A stretch of 64,000 bases of DNA from the NCBI GenBank assembly GCA_963665215.2, contig CAXXWW010000002.1:62001-126000 (forward strand), read 5' to 3'. This DNA comes from G963665215 sp963665215. Lineage in GTDB: Bacteria; Chloroflexota; Dehalococcoidia; Lucifugimonadales; CAUZJF01. The position numbers and the translations under genes are program-made. Position 1 is the stretch's first letter, and each line of letters begins with the position of its first letter. The notes below the pieces were generated by a model. The model was given only the letters and a program-made list of their open reading frames with translations, was not told the DNA's origin and did no database searches. Positions 41,597 through 50,916 of the stretch are shown here, piece after piece.

Positions 41597-41980
41597 ATGA
41601 CGATCAGAAGTTTCCGAGATCTCAGCGGTATGGCGGATGGGAATGGATCTGGTAGAAGAGGTCTATCAAATATCACGGACCCTTCCAAAGCACGAAATGT
41701 ATGGATTGGCCAGTCAGATGCAACGCGCATCTATATCTGTCCATCAAATATCGCGGAGGGGTATACCCGCCAGCATCGCAAGGAGTACCTTCAACACTTA
41801 TCGATGGCCCAGGCTTCCCTTGCGGAGCTCGATACTCAGCTGTAGATCGCTGTGCGGTTGCGATACTTTCCCGCAACGAAGGCCACTAAGTTGAACGGGA
41901 ACGTTGCATCTCTGGCCAGCCAGCTGTATACACTGAGGCGCAATCTATCTGCACGCAGATCAGAGAGCAAAAGCCAGTAG
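41597..41980 (+). pseudogene. Four-helix-bundle (23S rRNA IVS-type, S23) protein, decayed
   Basis: The pieces are in order: I-R-S-F-R-D-L in one frame, G-M-D-L-V-E-E-V-Y-Q-I-S-R-T-L-P and Y-G-L-A-S-Q-M-Q-R-A-S-I-S in the next, then P-S-N-I-A-E-G-Y-T-R and L-A-E-L-D-T-Q-L back in the first, a TAG at 41843, and more helix codons up to 41980. Two compensating frameshifts and one stop make it a pseudogene. The family is found inside 23S rRNA intervening sequences and in diversity-generating retroelement cassettes; there is no rRNA or reverse transcriptase here. Confidence 0.75.
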
Positions 41981-42037
41981 GGTAGATCCCATCAATGCTG
42001 ATCAGCACTCGATTCGAGTCTGTTCACCCTACACCCT

Positions 42038-44477
42038 TCACCCTTCGCCCTTCACCCCTATGAGAAGGAAAGCACCCTTCTTCAGCACCTGGCGAGTCTC
42101 GGCGGCGGCGGCGATCCGGTCCCAGTCGTAGAGCATGGGAATGAGGTCCATCTCGCCCCAGATGGGCGCCTGGTCCGCGTAGTGCGGGCTGCCTGGGTGG
42201 CCCGATGCTCCCAAGGGGATTATCCAGGCCGAGTTGTCCCAGTCGTCCGTGTCGAAAACGTAGCGGGCGACCGAGGTACCGGTGATCGTGAACGGGTCAG
42301 AGGGCCGGTAGGACCCTGACAGGGGGGTGTCGCCGTCGCCGCCGAGGGGCAGTGACGGTGGATCCAGCAGGGGGGCGATGTCGGGGAATAGCTCCGATAG
42401 CATGTGTCGAGGCTTCGTGGTGTGCACTCTCCCCCAGGTCCATTCGGCGATATCGTCGCCCAGCCGGTCCCTGAGGTACGCCACCCCGTCCGCCAGGGCG
42501 CGCGCCATAAGCGAGCCCCAGTCGCTCCCTGCCGGCAGCATAGACGCGTCGTCCTCATCGGCCATGTCGACGAACCTGGCCTCCAGCAGGCGCAGGTGGA
42601 GGGGAGCGCCCCTGCCGGTCGCGGCGAGGGCATCGTCGGCCAGGGGACCTGGCCTCCAGCAGGCGCAGGTGGAGGGGAGCGCCCCTGCCGGTCGCGGCGA
42701 GGGCATCGTCGGCCAGGGGACCGAGAGCGTGTTGCAGCAGCCGGCGGTTGAGGCGCCACCTGAAGGCGTTGTATATGGTCGGCTCCACGGCGTCCCTGTC
42801 CATCGACCCATCCCACCCGGCGAGCCTGTCCCGGGCCTGAGACGACAGCTCGTCCAGCGGTGTCACCCGGGACAGCAGCCGCACGTAGGTCCTTGCCGGC
42901 ACGGAGACCCTTTCGGTGTGGATGGCGGCCATGTCTCCGGCTGTGGCGTCGCCCAGCGCCTTGAGCCTCTCGGTGATCCGACGGGCCCGGTGCTCCGGTG
43001 TGAAGTTTAGCCCGATGTATTGCGGGTAATCGTCTCCAACGATCTTGTTGTTGGCGGTGACGATGTAGCCGGTCTCTGGATTGCGGGACCTGGCCAGCTC
43101 CTCGAAGGGGACGTACCCCCGCCACTCGTGCTCGCCGGTCCAGCCCGGCACCGGCAGCCACGCGTTCGCCATGGAGCGGACGGGCAGCCTGCCGCGGTTG
43201 AGGTAGCCGATGTTGCCGTGGATATCCGCGTAGACGAAGTTATTGGAAGGGTCGACCCAGTCCCTCATGGACTCCTCGACCTCATCGGCCGACGCGGCCC
43301 TCAGCATCCGAGGAATCGCCTGAAACCCCTGGTTTGGCCCGGCGGTGCCCGTGTACTTGAAAGCGACGCCGTGACCCGAGTCCGGCCCGCCCAGGATTAC
43401 CGGGCCGTGGTGCGTGACGGTGACCTCGATCTCCACCGGCTGCCCTCCCCGGACCTGGATGACCTCGGGGCGTACATCTGCCTTTTTCCACTCGGCCTCA
43501 AACTCGTAGAGCGGCTCGGGGCCCTCCTTGAAGCGCTCCAGGTACAGGTCTTGATAGTCCGCCTGCGCGTGCGTCACGCACCAGGCGACATGGGCGTTGT
43601 GCCCGAAGTGCGGAAAGCCCGGAAAACCGGGGAATGAGAGGCCGACGGCGTCGAATTCCGGACATGCGATATGGTTCTGATAGTAGACGTTGGGCGTGTC
43701 CAGGGGCCGGTGGGGGTCGCCGGCAAGCAGGGGCTTGCCCGAGGCCGTGCGACTCCCGGACACCGCCCAGTTGTTGCTTCCGGCGTCCTCGCTCCCAATC
43801 CAGCCAATCGCGTCGGCCCCCTCGCTGAGCCGGGCCATCGCGTCGCCGTCGGCGCCATGGTACGACGCGCCTGGAGGGACGATCAGCAGGTGCCCCTGAG
43901 CGTAGTCCGGCTGGACCTCGGCCGCCCTCCCGGGCCCCAGGGCGTTTACCAGGCGCGCCCGCCAGAGCTTGGACTCGAACATACCCATCAGCATGTGTCT
44001 GGCTTTGAACACCGCGATGCAGTCCCATGGACGCCAGGGCTCGGGGTGAGCCCCCAGCAGGCTGTACTCGACGGGCAACGGGCCGTTGCTTTCGAGGAAG
44101 GCGTTGACCCCAGCGGCGAAGGAGTCGAACATCGCGCGGGTCTCCGGGTTCACGGCCTCATAGTCGCTCCGCACCGAGGCGAGTACCTGGAACCGTCGCA
44201 TCAGCAGGTCCTGGGCCAGGGCGGCCTCCCCCGCGTACTCGGCCCACCGCCCGTATGCCACGCGCCGGTCGTGGTCCATGTGCCAGAGCCGGTCCTGTGC
44301 GGTGGCGTAGCCCTGCCCAAAAAAGGCGTCGTGGGTGGTCCGGGCCTTGACGTGTGGTATCCCATACGTGTCGCGGTAGATCTCCAGCGAGGAGTCCAGG
44401 CCCTTGACATGCAGAGTCCCGGACGTGTCGGGCAGCGCGGCTTTCAGGTCTTCCTTTGTATTGACCGTTGCGGCCAT
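42038..44477 (-). pseudogene. Penicillin-acylase-family Ntn hydrolase, disrupted by a 73-bp tandem duplication
   Basis: The frame from 44477 codes a normal acylase alpha chain (I-Y-R-D-T-Y-G-I-P-H-V near residue 33, F-G-Q-G-Y-A-T-A-Q-D-R-L-W near 53) and the start of the beta chain with the Ntn nucleophile Ser in G-S-N-N-W-A-V-S-G near 235. A 73-bp segment is repeated in tandem at 42575-42720, which shifts the frame. The frame ending at 42038 holds the proper C-terminus (Y-V-F-D-T-D-D-W-D-N-S). Deleting one copy gives 788 residues without a stop. The intact enzyme would be an exported amidase for acylated amines. Confidence 0.93.
42575..42720. repeat. 73-bp exact tandem duplication
   Basis: Two copies, starting CCTGGCCTCCAGC at 42575 and 42648. 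73 is not a multiple of three, so the host gene is frameshifted. Confidence 0.96.
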
Positions 44478-44492
44478 CAGGCGCCTCCGTGA

Positions 44493-45665
44493 CTACAAGC
44501 CATTTAGCCGGTAAACGCCTTCAGTCTTATGAAACGGGTTGTCGGCAATTCTGGTATTGATAAGCGCGGCGCCAACGGTGACGGCGATGCCGCCGCCGAG
44601 GTCCGCCGTGTTGCCGGTGACGGTAACGTTGGTCATGGTCAGCGTGCCGCTGTTCACGATGCCGCCGCCGCTGGAGACCGCCGAGTTGTCGCTGACGGTA
44701 ACGTTGGTCATGGTCAGCGTGCCGCCGTTCACGATGCCACCGCCGCCGACATCCGCTGTGTTGCCGCTGACGGTGACGTCGGTCAGCGTCATTGGGCCGC
44801 TGTTGGAGATGCCGCCGCCGTTGGAACCACCACCGTTCCGGACCGTCACGCCGGAGATGGCTACATTGTTATCCTTACGAACCCGGAACACCCGGTCGAG
44901 GCCGCCACCGTCGACGATGGTGGTCTCCGCACCAGCGCCTTCGACAATCAGCTCGTCGGTGATGTTGAGGTCGCCCGTTTCCGCGCCATTCGGGCCGGCC
45001 GCGGCAATTGTGAGGGTGTAGGTGCCGGCTGGGAGGGTGATGGCGGCGGCGCCGGCCGTGGCGTTGGCCTCCATGATGGCCGCCCGCAGGGTGCAGTTGC
45101 CCGCGCCATCGTCGCAGGCGCCATCGCCGGGGTTCGCGTCAACGGCGTCGGCGGTCGAGTCGACTAAGATGTCGGTGAGCGCGAGTACAGCGTCGGGCGC
45201 TGGCGTTGGTGTGTTCACGGTTAAATGGGGATCCAGGACCACTGCTTTGGCCTTGGGCCTGGGCGTAGACGTGGGCCTGGGCGTGGACGTGGGAGCGGGC
45301 TCGGAATCCTCCTCGCCTCCCGAGGGTGTCGGGCTTGAGGTAGGCGAAGCAGCTGTCGCTTCCGTGGCTGTCGATGGAGCCGGACTTGAGGAAGGCGCAG
45401 TTTCTTTCCCTGGGAGGGGTGTCGCTCCCGTGCCTGTAGAGGGTGTCGGACTCAAGGCAGGCGCAGTATCTTCTGTCGTTGGGAAGGATGCCGCCCCTGA
45501 AGCGGCGGGCGGCGGTGTCGCCGCGGGCGTGTCACTCGGCGTCGACGCGGTCGCCGCCGCACCTGGCGGGATAGTGGGAGTAGGCTCTACACATGCCATC
45601 GCCAGGACCGTCACAGCGATAGCTACACCTGAAGGAATCCAACCCTTCTTCACTATTTCCTCCAT
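44493..45665 (-). CDS. CSLREA-domain lipoprotein with right-handed beta-helix repeats
   Basis: 390 residues from the ATG at 45665. The signal peptide ends in V-L-A-M-A-C, a lipobox. Residues 28-145 are a Thr/Pro/Ser-rich stalk. A CSLREA-type motif (V-D-S-T-A-D-A-V-D, then C-T-L-R-A-A-I-M-E-A-N) starts near 165 and opens a beta helix. The last part has repeats of G-G-I-x-N-S-G-x-x-x-L-T-x-V-T-V-S-G-N, as in surface parallel-beta-helix proteins. It is likely an adhesin or polysaccharide-binding protein outside the membrane. The end is short, so only about eight coils are present. Confidence 0.85.
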   Translation of the reverse strand: MEEIVKKGWIPSGVAIAVTVLAMACVEPTPTIPPGAAATASTPSDTPAATPPPAASGAASFPTTEDTAPALSPTPSTGTGATPLPGKETAPSSSPAPSTATEATAASPTSSPTPSGGEEDSEPAPTSTPRPTSTPRPKAKAVVLDPHLTVNTPTPAPDAVLALTDILVDSTADAVDANPGDGACDDGAGNCTLRAAIMEANATAGAAAITLPAGTYTLTIAAAGPNGAETGDLNITDELIVEGAGAETTIVDGGGLDRVFRVRKDNNVAISGVTVRNGGGSNGGGISNSGPMTLTDVTVSGNTADVGGGGIVNGGTLTMTNVTVSDNSAVSSGGGIVNSGTLTMTNVTVTGNTADLGGGIAVTVGAALINTRIADNPFHKTEGVYRLNGL

Positions 45666-45727
45666 CCGTCGCCGGCTAAGCACATTCGGATTGATTCTTT
45701 TGGACCGGCCCTATCGCTCAGCGTTCG

Positions 45728-45880
45728 TGTCACCCTGAATCCTTCTGAGAAGGAAGAAGGGTCTAAGGCCTCGCCCTACACAACGGCTTTGAAGGAGCAC
45801 AGCGATCCTGCGGCTCCACTCGGGACAGGTCTTAGATTCATCGTCGTCCTTCCGCCACGGAAGGACTCCTCAGAATGACA
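45728..45880. repeat. Dispersed palindrome-ended repeat element, copy 2
   Basis: Ends TGTCACCCTGA and TCAGAATGACA. The last 50 bp match copy 1. Contains AAGGAAGAAGGG and a CCTTCCG-CCACGGAAGG hairpin. No ORF. Confidence 0.6.
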
Positions 45881-45985
45881 GGTAATCAAAGGTTCTTGCC
45901 TGATTGTACTTAGCAGTACGGCGGGCGCGGAGGTACCCGGCGTCGGCCCGCGTTGGCCCCAAGCGCTCCCACCAACGCGACGCCG

Positions 45986-46081
45986 TTACCCCTGGCTGAG
46001 GACCGTCCATACTACTACGATCGAAAACAGCACGAGGATGACTACCAGCACATATAGGAACTTCTTTATGAATGGGTCCAC
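45986..46081 (-). CDS. 31-residue single-helix membrane protein
   Basis: GTG at 46081 with AGGAG nine bases upstream. The product is V-D-P-F-I-K-K followed by a strongly hydrophobic helix (F-L-Y-V-L-V-V-I-L-V-L-F-S-I-V-V-V-W) and ends V-L-S-Q-G. The positive-inside pattern and the ribosome site support it as a real small membrane protein. Function unknown. Confidence 0.5.
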   Translation of the reverse strand: MDPFIKKFLYVLVVILVLFSIVVVWTVLSQG

Positions 46082-46938
46082 CGCGCGACTCCTGACGTCG
46101 AATGAGTGTCCGGACACTCACGCAGTATAGAAGCGGGATTTTATCCAGTCAAGCAGGCGTTATCACTATGCAAGACGTGCTATATTGCGAGCGAGTGAGG
46201 CGACAGCCCAAGGCAGGAGTATTGACGATGCCTTCCGTCGAATCGGCCGCAGCGGAGGTGCCCGGCGTAGTCGGCGTCTCGGCCAAGCATCTCGGGTCGG
46301 GCGCAGAGATACGCCTCCGCGACGACGTGGTTTACTTCGCCGCCAGCACAATAAAGGTCCCCCTGCTGGTGGAGCTGTACCGCCAGGTTGACGCCGGCGA
46401 GATCGACCTGGAGCGGCGAGTCGAGCTCAGCGACCAGATTCGCGCTCCGGGGTCGGGCGTCCTCAAAGAGCTGGCAACGGGCCTCCAGCCGACGGTGCGA
46501 GACCTGGCGCTCCTGATGATCATCATAAGCGACAACACCGCGACGGACTATCTGTACCATCTGGTCGGTCCGCGGCGCCTCGACGAGACCATGCGTAGGC
46601 TCGGCCTCTCGAAGACCCGAATCCCGATGTCGACCCGCGAGCTGCTCTACAGCATAACGGGCGTCGATACCGACGACATCGCCCTGGGAAACAAGCTGGC
46701 CAAAGAGCGGCTGTCCCGGCAGGAGATAGACGCCGAGTCCGACGCGGTGTCGGAGGAGCGTTCTGACGTCTCGTCGCCGGCCGACATGAGCCGCCTGCTG
46801 GAGCTGGTCCAACGCGGCGAGGTGCTGTCCCAGACTTCTCGTGAGGCGGTGCTGGACATTCTCAAACGCCAGCAGTTGAACTCGATTATCCCTTGTATCT
46901 TGGTTTGGTGTGTAACAATCACTTCACTTAGGTGGATC

Positions 46939-47066
46939 GGGGTGCGGCAGACCGACTATTCCTAGGTCGTAGCAGGCCGTGAGAAAGCGAGGGTCGCCGC
47001 ACCCCCCAGAGTTAGAGCCCGAACAGTTGCCTGGGCCAACCAAGCCCGCATCTTGCAAGGACGGGC
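46939..47066 (+). ncRNA. Candidate IS110 bridge RNA
   Basis: Two stem-loops. Stem 1 is a perfect 10-bp pair (GGGGTGCGGC at 46939-46948 with 46996-47005), extended by GACC/GGTC. Its loop holds TATTCCT (46957-46963), one G-U wobble from the left target TATCCCT, and AGAAAG (46982-46987), the reverse complement of the right target CTTTCT. Stem 2 is GCCCG/CGGGC (47017-47021 with 47062-47066). Its loop holds ACAGTTGC (47023-47030), identical to the right end of the element, and GCAAG (47055-47059), pairing with the left end CTTGT by one wobble. These are the guide positions expected for target and donor loops. Confidence 0.78.
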
Positions 47067-47088
47067 CAATAATTCGCAGGAGGTGCTG

Positions 47089-48051
47089 ATGGAACAGGAA
47101 GCGACCTACGTAGGCATCGATGTAGCTAAGGCCCAGGTGGACGTTGCGGTGCGTCCCACGGACGAAAGATGGGAGGTCTCCCATGACGATGCGGGGATCC
47201 GGCAGTTGATCTCCAAGCTGAAGACCCTGGAACCTGTCATGGTGTTGCTTGAGGCTTCGGGCGGCTTGGAGCTGCCTCTGGTGGCTGCTCTGGCAGCCGA
47301 GGCGGTGCCGGTGGTCGTCGTCAACCCGCGCCAAGTGCGGGACTTTGCCAGGGCAACGGGGAAGCTGGCCAAGACCGACTCGCTTGACGCGGCGGCTATT
47401 GCTCACTTTGCCGAAGCGGTCCGACCTCCCGTGCGCCCTTTGCGGGACGCCGAAACCCAGGCCCTCAACTCCCTGGCTGCCCGAAGGCACCAGGTGATGA
47501 CCATGCTGGTCTCGGAGAAGAACCGCCTCGGCACCGCCACCGTCGCCGTCCGTCCCCGCATCGAAGCCCACATTGCATGGCTGGAGCGGGAGTTGGACGA
47601 CCTGGACAAGCGTCTGCGTCAGACTCTGCGCCAGAGTCCCGTGTGGCGGGAGAAGGACGACCTTCTGCGCACCGTCCCCGGCGTGGGCGAGCAGCTCTCC
47701 CTCACTCTTCTGGCCTACCTGCCGGAGCTGGGCACCATGGATCGCCGGCAGGTTGCCGCCCTGGTGGGAGTGGCTCCCTACAACCGGGATAGCGGCACCC
47801 TGCGTGGTAAACGCACCGTCTGGGGCGGACGCGGCCGGGTCCGCGCCGCCCTGTACATGGGAGCGTTGGTGGCCAGCCGCTACAATCCCGTCATCCGAGA
47901 CTTCTACCAGCGGCTGTTGGCCGCTGGTAAGCCGAAGAAGCTGGCCCTCACAGCCTGCATGCGCAAGCTGCTCGTTATCCTCAACTCCATGCTCAAGCAT
48001 CGCTCGCCCTGGCACGACATGACTTCCACATTCGTTGTTCATTCCTCTTGA
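47089..48051 (+). CDS. IS110-family recombinase/transposase
   Basis: 320 residues from the ATG at 47089 with AGGAGG ribosome site. The N-terminal RuvC-like DEDD domain shows Y-V-G-I-D-V-A-K (Asp), L-L-E-A-S-G-G (Glu) and T-D-S-L-D-A-A-A-I (two Asp). The C-terminal Tnp domain has T-V-P-G-V-G near residue 200 and the catalytic Ser in Y-N-R-D-S-G-T-L-R-G-K near 235. It would use the upstream bridge RNA to choose target and donor. It appears intact and recent. Confidence 0.95.
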   Translation: MEQEATYVGIDVAKAQVDVAVRPTDERWEVSHDDAGIRQLISKLKTLEPVMVLLEASGGLELPLVAALAAEAVPVVVVNPRQVRDFARATGKLAKTDSLDAAAIAHFAEAVRPPVRPLRDAETQALNSLAARRHQVMTMLVSEKNRLGTATVAVRPRIEAHIAWLERELDDLDKRLRQTLRQSPVWREKDDLLRTVPGVGEQLSLTLLAYLPELGTMDRRQVAALVGVAPYNRDSGTLRGKRTVWGGRGRVRAALYMGALVASRYNPVIRDFYQRLLAAGKPKKLALTACMRKLLVILNSMLKHRSPWHDMTSTFVVHSS

Positions 48052-48393
48052 CTTTCAAGACAGTTGCTTTCTACCTGCCGCCCGGCACCATGGTCGCGCA
48101 CAAGACCGGCGGGGTGCCCACCGTGCGGTGCGACGTCGGTATCGTCTACGGGCCGACAGGCCCCTACACAGTGGCGTTGATGGCCAAGGGCGTCACCGAC
48201 ATGCGGGCGATCGACACGGGCCTGGCGGCGGTCTGCAGGGCCATCTACGACGAGTTTACGGCATAAGGATAGGGATGGGGCGGCGTGTCCTCAGCCGGGC
48301 GGGGACTGACATGGAGGCCTTACCGCGCCACTATCTGGTCAACTGGACGAAAGGCACGGGCTGCCGATCTCAAGCCGGCCGGATGCGGGAAGC

Positions 48394-49181
48394 TCAGGCG
48401 GTCCCGAACACCCCCTGGGCAGTCTTCCCCATCACCCACTCTCTGTCGTCTCCGCTCTGGAACGCGGGGTGCTCCAGGACTCCACCCAGAGCGTTCCGGT
48501 AGCCTTCGCGCATGCTGACAGGGGGGTAGTCGCTGCCCCACATCATGCGCCGGGCCCCGAAGGCCTCCAGGGCCATCTCAAAGACGGGCGGCGTGTTCTC
48601 AAATCCAAACCGGCGGCCGAGGACCGGAGGCCGTGCGCTGATCTCGCCGAGGCCTGGGACCTTGATGTACACATTGGGGAATCTCGCCAGCTTCAGCGCC
48701 TTCCGAAATGCGGTGTAGGGCGGCCCGGCCCCCAACCCGACTCCGGCGAGGTGCTCTACTACCACGGTCAGCTCAGGCAGCTCGGCCATGACGCTTTCGA
48801 GATCGTCGGACGCGAACTCGCCGACCTCACCCTGGCAGCTTACGGGGAGACCCAGCTCCGCGGCCTTGCGCCACACCGCCAGCGGGTCCCCGCCGGTCGA
48901 CCTTTCCGTCGGCGGCAGGCGCACCCCGGCGGCGCCCCGGCCCGCCCAATCCTCCAGCACCGATGGGGCGTCGGCCCTTGAGGTGTCCACAATCACGACC
49001 ACCGCAAACCGCCCCGGATGGTGGGCCGCGCACTCGAAGAGGTAGCTGTTGTCGTATACCCCCCGGTGCTGTATCAGGACGGCCCTGTCCACGCCGTTGG
49101 AGCCCATCTGGTGCACAAAAGCATCTCGATGGGCTCCAACCAGCTCTCCCCGGCGTGGCAGTGGGAATCGACTTTAAGCAT
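48394..49181 (-). pseudogene. Amidohydrolase-2-type TIM-barrel enzyme, frameshifted near the N-terminus
   Basis: The true start is the ATG at 49181: M-L-K-V-D-S-H-C-H-A-G-E has the H-x-H metal motif. After about 20 codons, at a T run near 49120, one base is missing and the frame changes. The rest is in the frame that begins at 49116 (V-D-R-A-V-L-I-Q-H-R-G, then V-E-H-L-A-G, and the final M-M-W-G-S-D-Y-P metal Asp). The span of 788 bp is one base short of 263 codons. A sequencing or assembly error is possible. Confidence 0.8.
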
Positions 49182-49214
49182 TGGTCTCTCTCTCGGCTCT
49201 GGCGCCGCCAGATG

Positions 49215-50375
49215 TCATGCCCGGTCTCGCGGCAGTGGCAGAGCTATCTCCTCGTTCCTGGCCGCGGAGATGTACCCGGCCAGGAGCACCTCCAGGAGCG
49301 AGGCCGCGACCTCGGCGTTGACCTGGGGCTCACGACCCCGCTCGATGCAATCGATGAAGGCGGCCACGTCGGCTGCCATCGTGCTGCGCTCCTCATACGG
49401 CCCCACCCAGCGCCGCTTTGGTGGAGGCTCGAAACGAGGGTTGCTGGCCCCCCACATGCCCATGGGGTCGAGTGGGTCCAACAGGGGCGTCGCGAAGTCG
49501 GGCTCGTCGTTGTAGACTTCGATCCGCGGATGAAAGCCGTCAAATGTCATAGTACCCGCCGTGCCCATGACCACGAGTCGCTGCGGCCCCGACTTGGGGT
49601 GGCTCATCCACCCAAAGCGACCGCCTATTGCCGTTGCGGTTACCCCACCCTCCAGTTTCATTGCCAGGGCGCCAAAGTCCTCGACGTCCACGCCGACGTG
49701 CTCGGCGAAGAAGTAGTTGCCGGTGTGGGCGAAGACCGACTCGGCCTTGAGTCCCGTGACCGCGTGAATGAACCCGAGGCTGTAGACCGCTACGTCGAAC
49801 ATCTCGCGTTTGGCCTCCACGAAAGTCCATCGCTCGACGCTCTCTTTCTCGCGGCGCACGGTTGCATCGGGCACGCTCCCGGCCCTTCCCTTGGAGAACA
49901 GAGTCTCGGCGTGTACCGCCTTGATCTCGCCGACACGTCCCTCCTGGACAGCCCGTCTGGCGGCCTTCACCCAGCCGGCCTCGTTCTGCGTGAACATCTG
50001 GGCGCGGCCGACGGCCCGCCGGGACGCGGCGACAATGGCGTCGGCGTCTTCCACGCTGCCGGCCAGGGGCTTGTCAAGGTAGACGTGCTTGCCGGCCTCG
50101 AGGCAGCGCACCGCCACCGCGCCACGCCGCTCGACGGCCGGTGTCGAGCTTACGATGTGAACGTCGTCGCGTGCGAGGGCTTCGTCCAGGTCCGGTATGA
50201 AGGGCAGGTTGAGCTCATCGGCGAGCTGCTGGTACTGGTGGACGCGTCCCTCTGGGTCCCCGGCCTCGGCGGCCACCGCCACCAGGCGGCACCTCGGCTG
50301 GGCCGCGAACACGGCCGCGTGGCTTTCCTGATGAGACCTCTTGCAACCCACCAGCAGTACCCCGTAGTCGGTCAA
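49215..50375 (-). CDS. Gfo/Idh/MocA-family oxidoreductase
   Basis: 386 residues. The N-terminal Rossmann domain has V-G-C-K-R-S-H near residue 9, V-S-S-T-P near 75 and the family signature A-G-K-H-V-Y-L-D-K-P near 92 with the catalytic Lys. The C-terminal alpha/beta domain has Y-S-L-G-F-I-H near 192 and G-T-M-T-F-D-G near 265. It uses NAD(P) to oxidise a sugar, inositol or related hydroxyl. It is 23 bp downstream of an unknown gene that also looks like the end of such a protein. Confidence 0.9.
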   Translation of the reverse strand: MTDYGVLLVGCKRSHQESHAAVFAAQPRCRLVAVAAEAGDPEGRVHQYQQLADELNLPFIPDLDEALARDDVHIVSSTPAVERRGAVAVRCLEAGKHVYLDKPLAGSVEDADAIVAASRRAVGRAQMFTQNEAGWVKAARRAVQEGRVGEIKAVHAETLFSKGRAGSVPDATVRREKESVERWTFVEAKREMFDVAVYSLGFIHAVTGLKAESVFAHTGNYFFAEHVGVDVEDFGALAMKLEGGVTATAIGGRFGWMSHPKSGPQRLVVMGTAGTMTFDGFHPRIEVYNDEPDFATPLLDPLDPMGMWGASNPRFEPPPKRRWVGPYEERSTMAADVAAFIDCIERGREPQVNAEVAASLLEVLLAGYISAARNEEIALPLPRDRA

Positions 50376-50398
50376 CTGGCTTGTGCTCCTTCGCGAGA

Positions 50399-50830
50399 TT
50401 ATGCTGAATGGGGCTCGTCGTGATATAGCGTGCCCCGGCTGCCCACCAGCATCAGGTCGAGGGCCGGCGGACCGTCAGATGCAGCCAGGCTTACGGTAAG
50501 CAGAGCGCCCTGGCCCTCCGGCCACTTGATGAGCTCGGTAAGGTAGGCTCCGCCCTCCTCCCCCAGTCTATATCGCTGTCGAGGGCGGGAGCCGAACCAG
50601 GCCTCTGCCAGCGCGACCAGCTCGTCCAGGGAGGACGCCAGCTGGTGACGGTCCCGCGTCCGCGCCAAGCAGCGCAGGAACTTCGGGACGCCGATGCGTC
50701 CTCCGTCTATCGCGGCCTGGACAACTTTGCGCAAGGCTGCGGTGTCAGTGTCGGCAATCAATTGGGCGGCCCCCCAGCGCAGTCGTTTCGGGATGCACCT
50801 TAGCACAGATATTTGGACCCGTCGAGCCAT
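50399..50830 (-). CDS. Unknown protein encoded before the Gfo/Idh/MocA gene
   Basis: 143 residues from the ATG at 50830; an earlier ATG at 50845 is possible. The first half is helical (R-L-R-W-G-A-A-Q-L-I-A-D-T-D, L-A-S-S-L-D-E-L-V-A-L-A-E). The second half is beta-rich and ends L-D-L-M-L-V-G-S-R-G-T-L-Y-H-D, which resembles the G-x-x-G-T-L end of Gfo/Idh/MocA proteins without a Rossmann domain. It could be a partner subunit or a split relative. Function unknown. Confidence 0.6.
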   Translation of the reverse strand: MARRVQISVLRCIPKRLRWGAAQLIADTDTAALRKVVQAAIDGGRIGVPKFLRCLARTRDRHQLASSLDELVALAEAWFGSRPRQRYRLGEEGGAYLTELIKWPEGQGALLTVSLAASDGPPALDLMLVGSRGTLYHDEPHSA

Positions 50831-50916
50831 GCCGGTTGACGGCATCTAGGGGTGCTGCTAGACTCGCTCTCCGGGTGCGAGAAGACGCTCGTGGCGCGCA
50901 CGAGCAGGGGGTGACC

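Larger units (their letters stand above)
46894..48068 (+). mobile_element. IS110-family element (1175 bp) with CT core
   Basis: The borders are defined by the split beta-lactamase frame. Both junctions carry CT: 46892-46893 on the left and 48067-48068 on the right. There are no terminal inverted repeats and no longer target duplication, as usual for IS110. The layout is a 195-bp non-coding 5' end, one transposase gene and a very short 17-bp 3' end. Confidence 0.92.
46228..48266 (+). pseudogene. Class A beta-lactamase-like serine hydrolase, interrupted by IS110
   Basis: The first 222 codons (46228-46893) carry the S-x-x-K motif (A-A-S-T-I-K-V-P near residue 41) and S-D-N (I-I-I-S-D-N-T-A near 100). 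The last 66 codons (48069-48266) carry the K-T-G motif (A-H-K-T-G-G). Removing 46894-48068 joins C-C-T to T-T-C with no loss or gain. The original 287-residue protein has no clear signal peptide and the S23 catalytic Glu loop is degenerate, so it may be a peptidase-like relative rather than a resistance enzyme. Confidence 0.93.
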
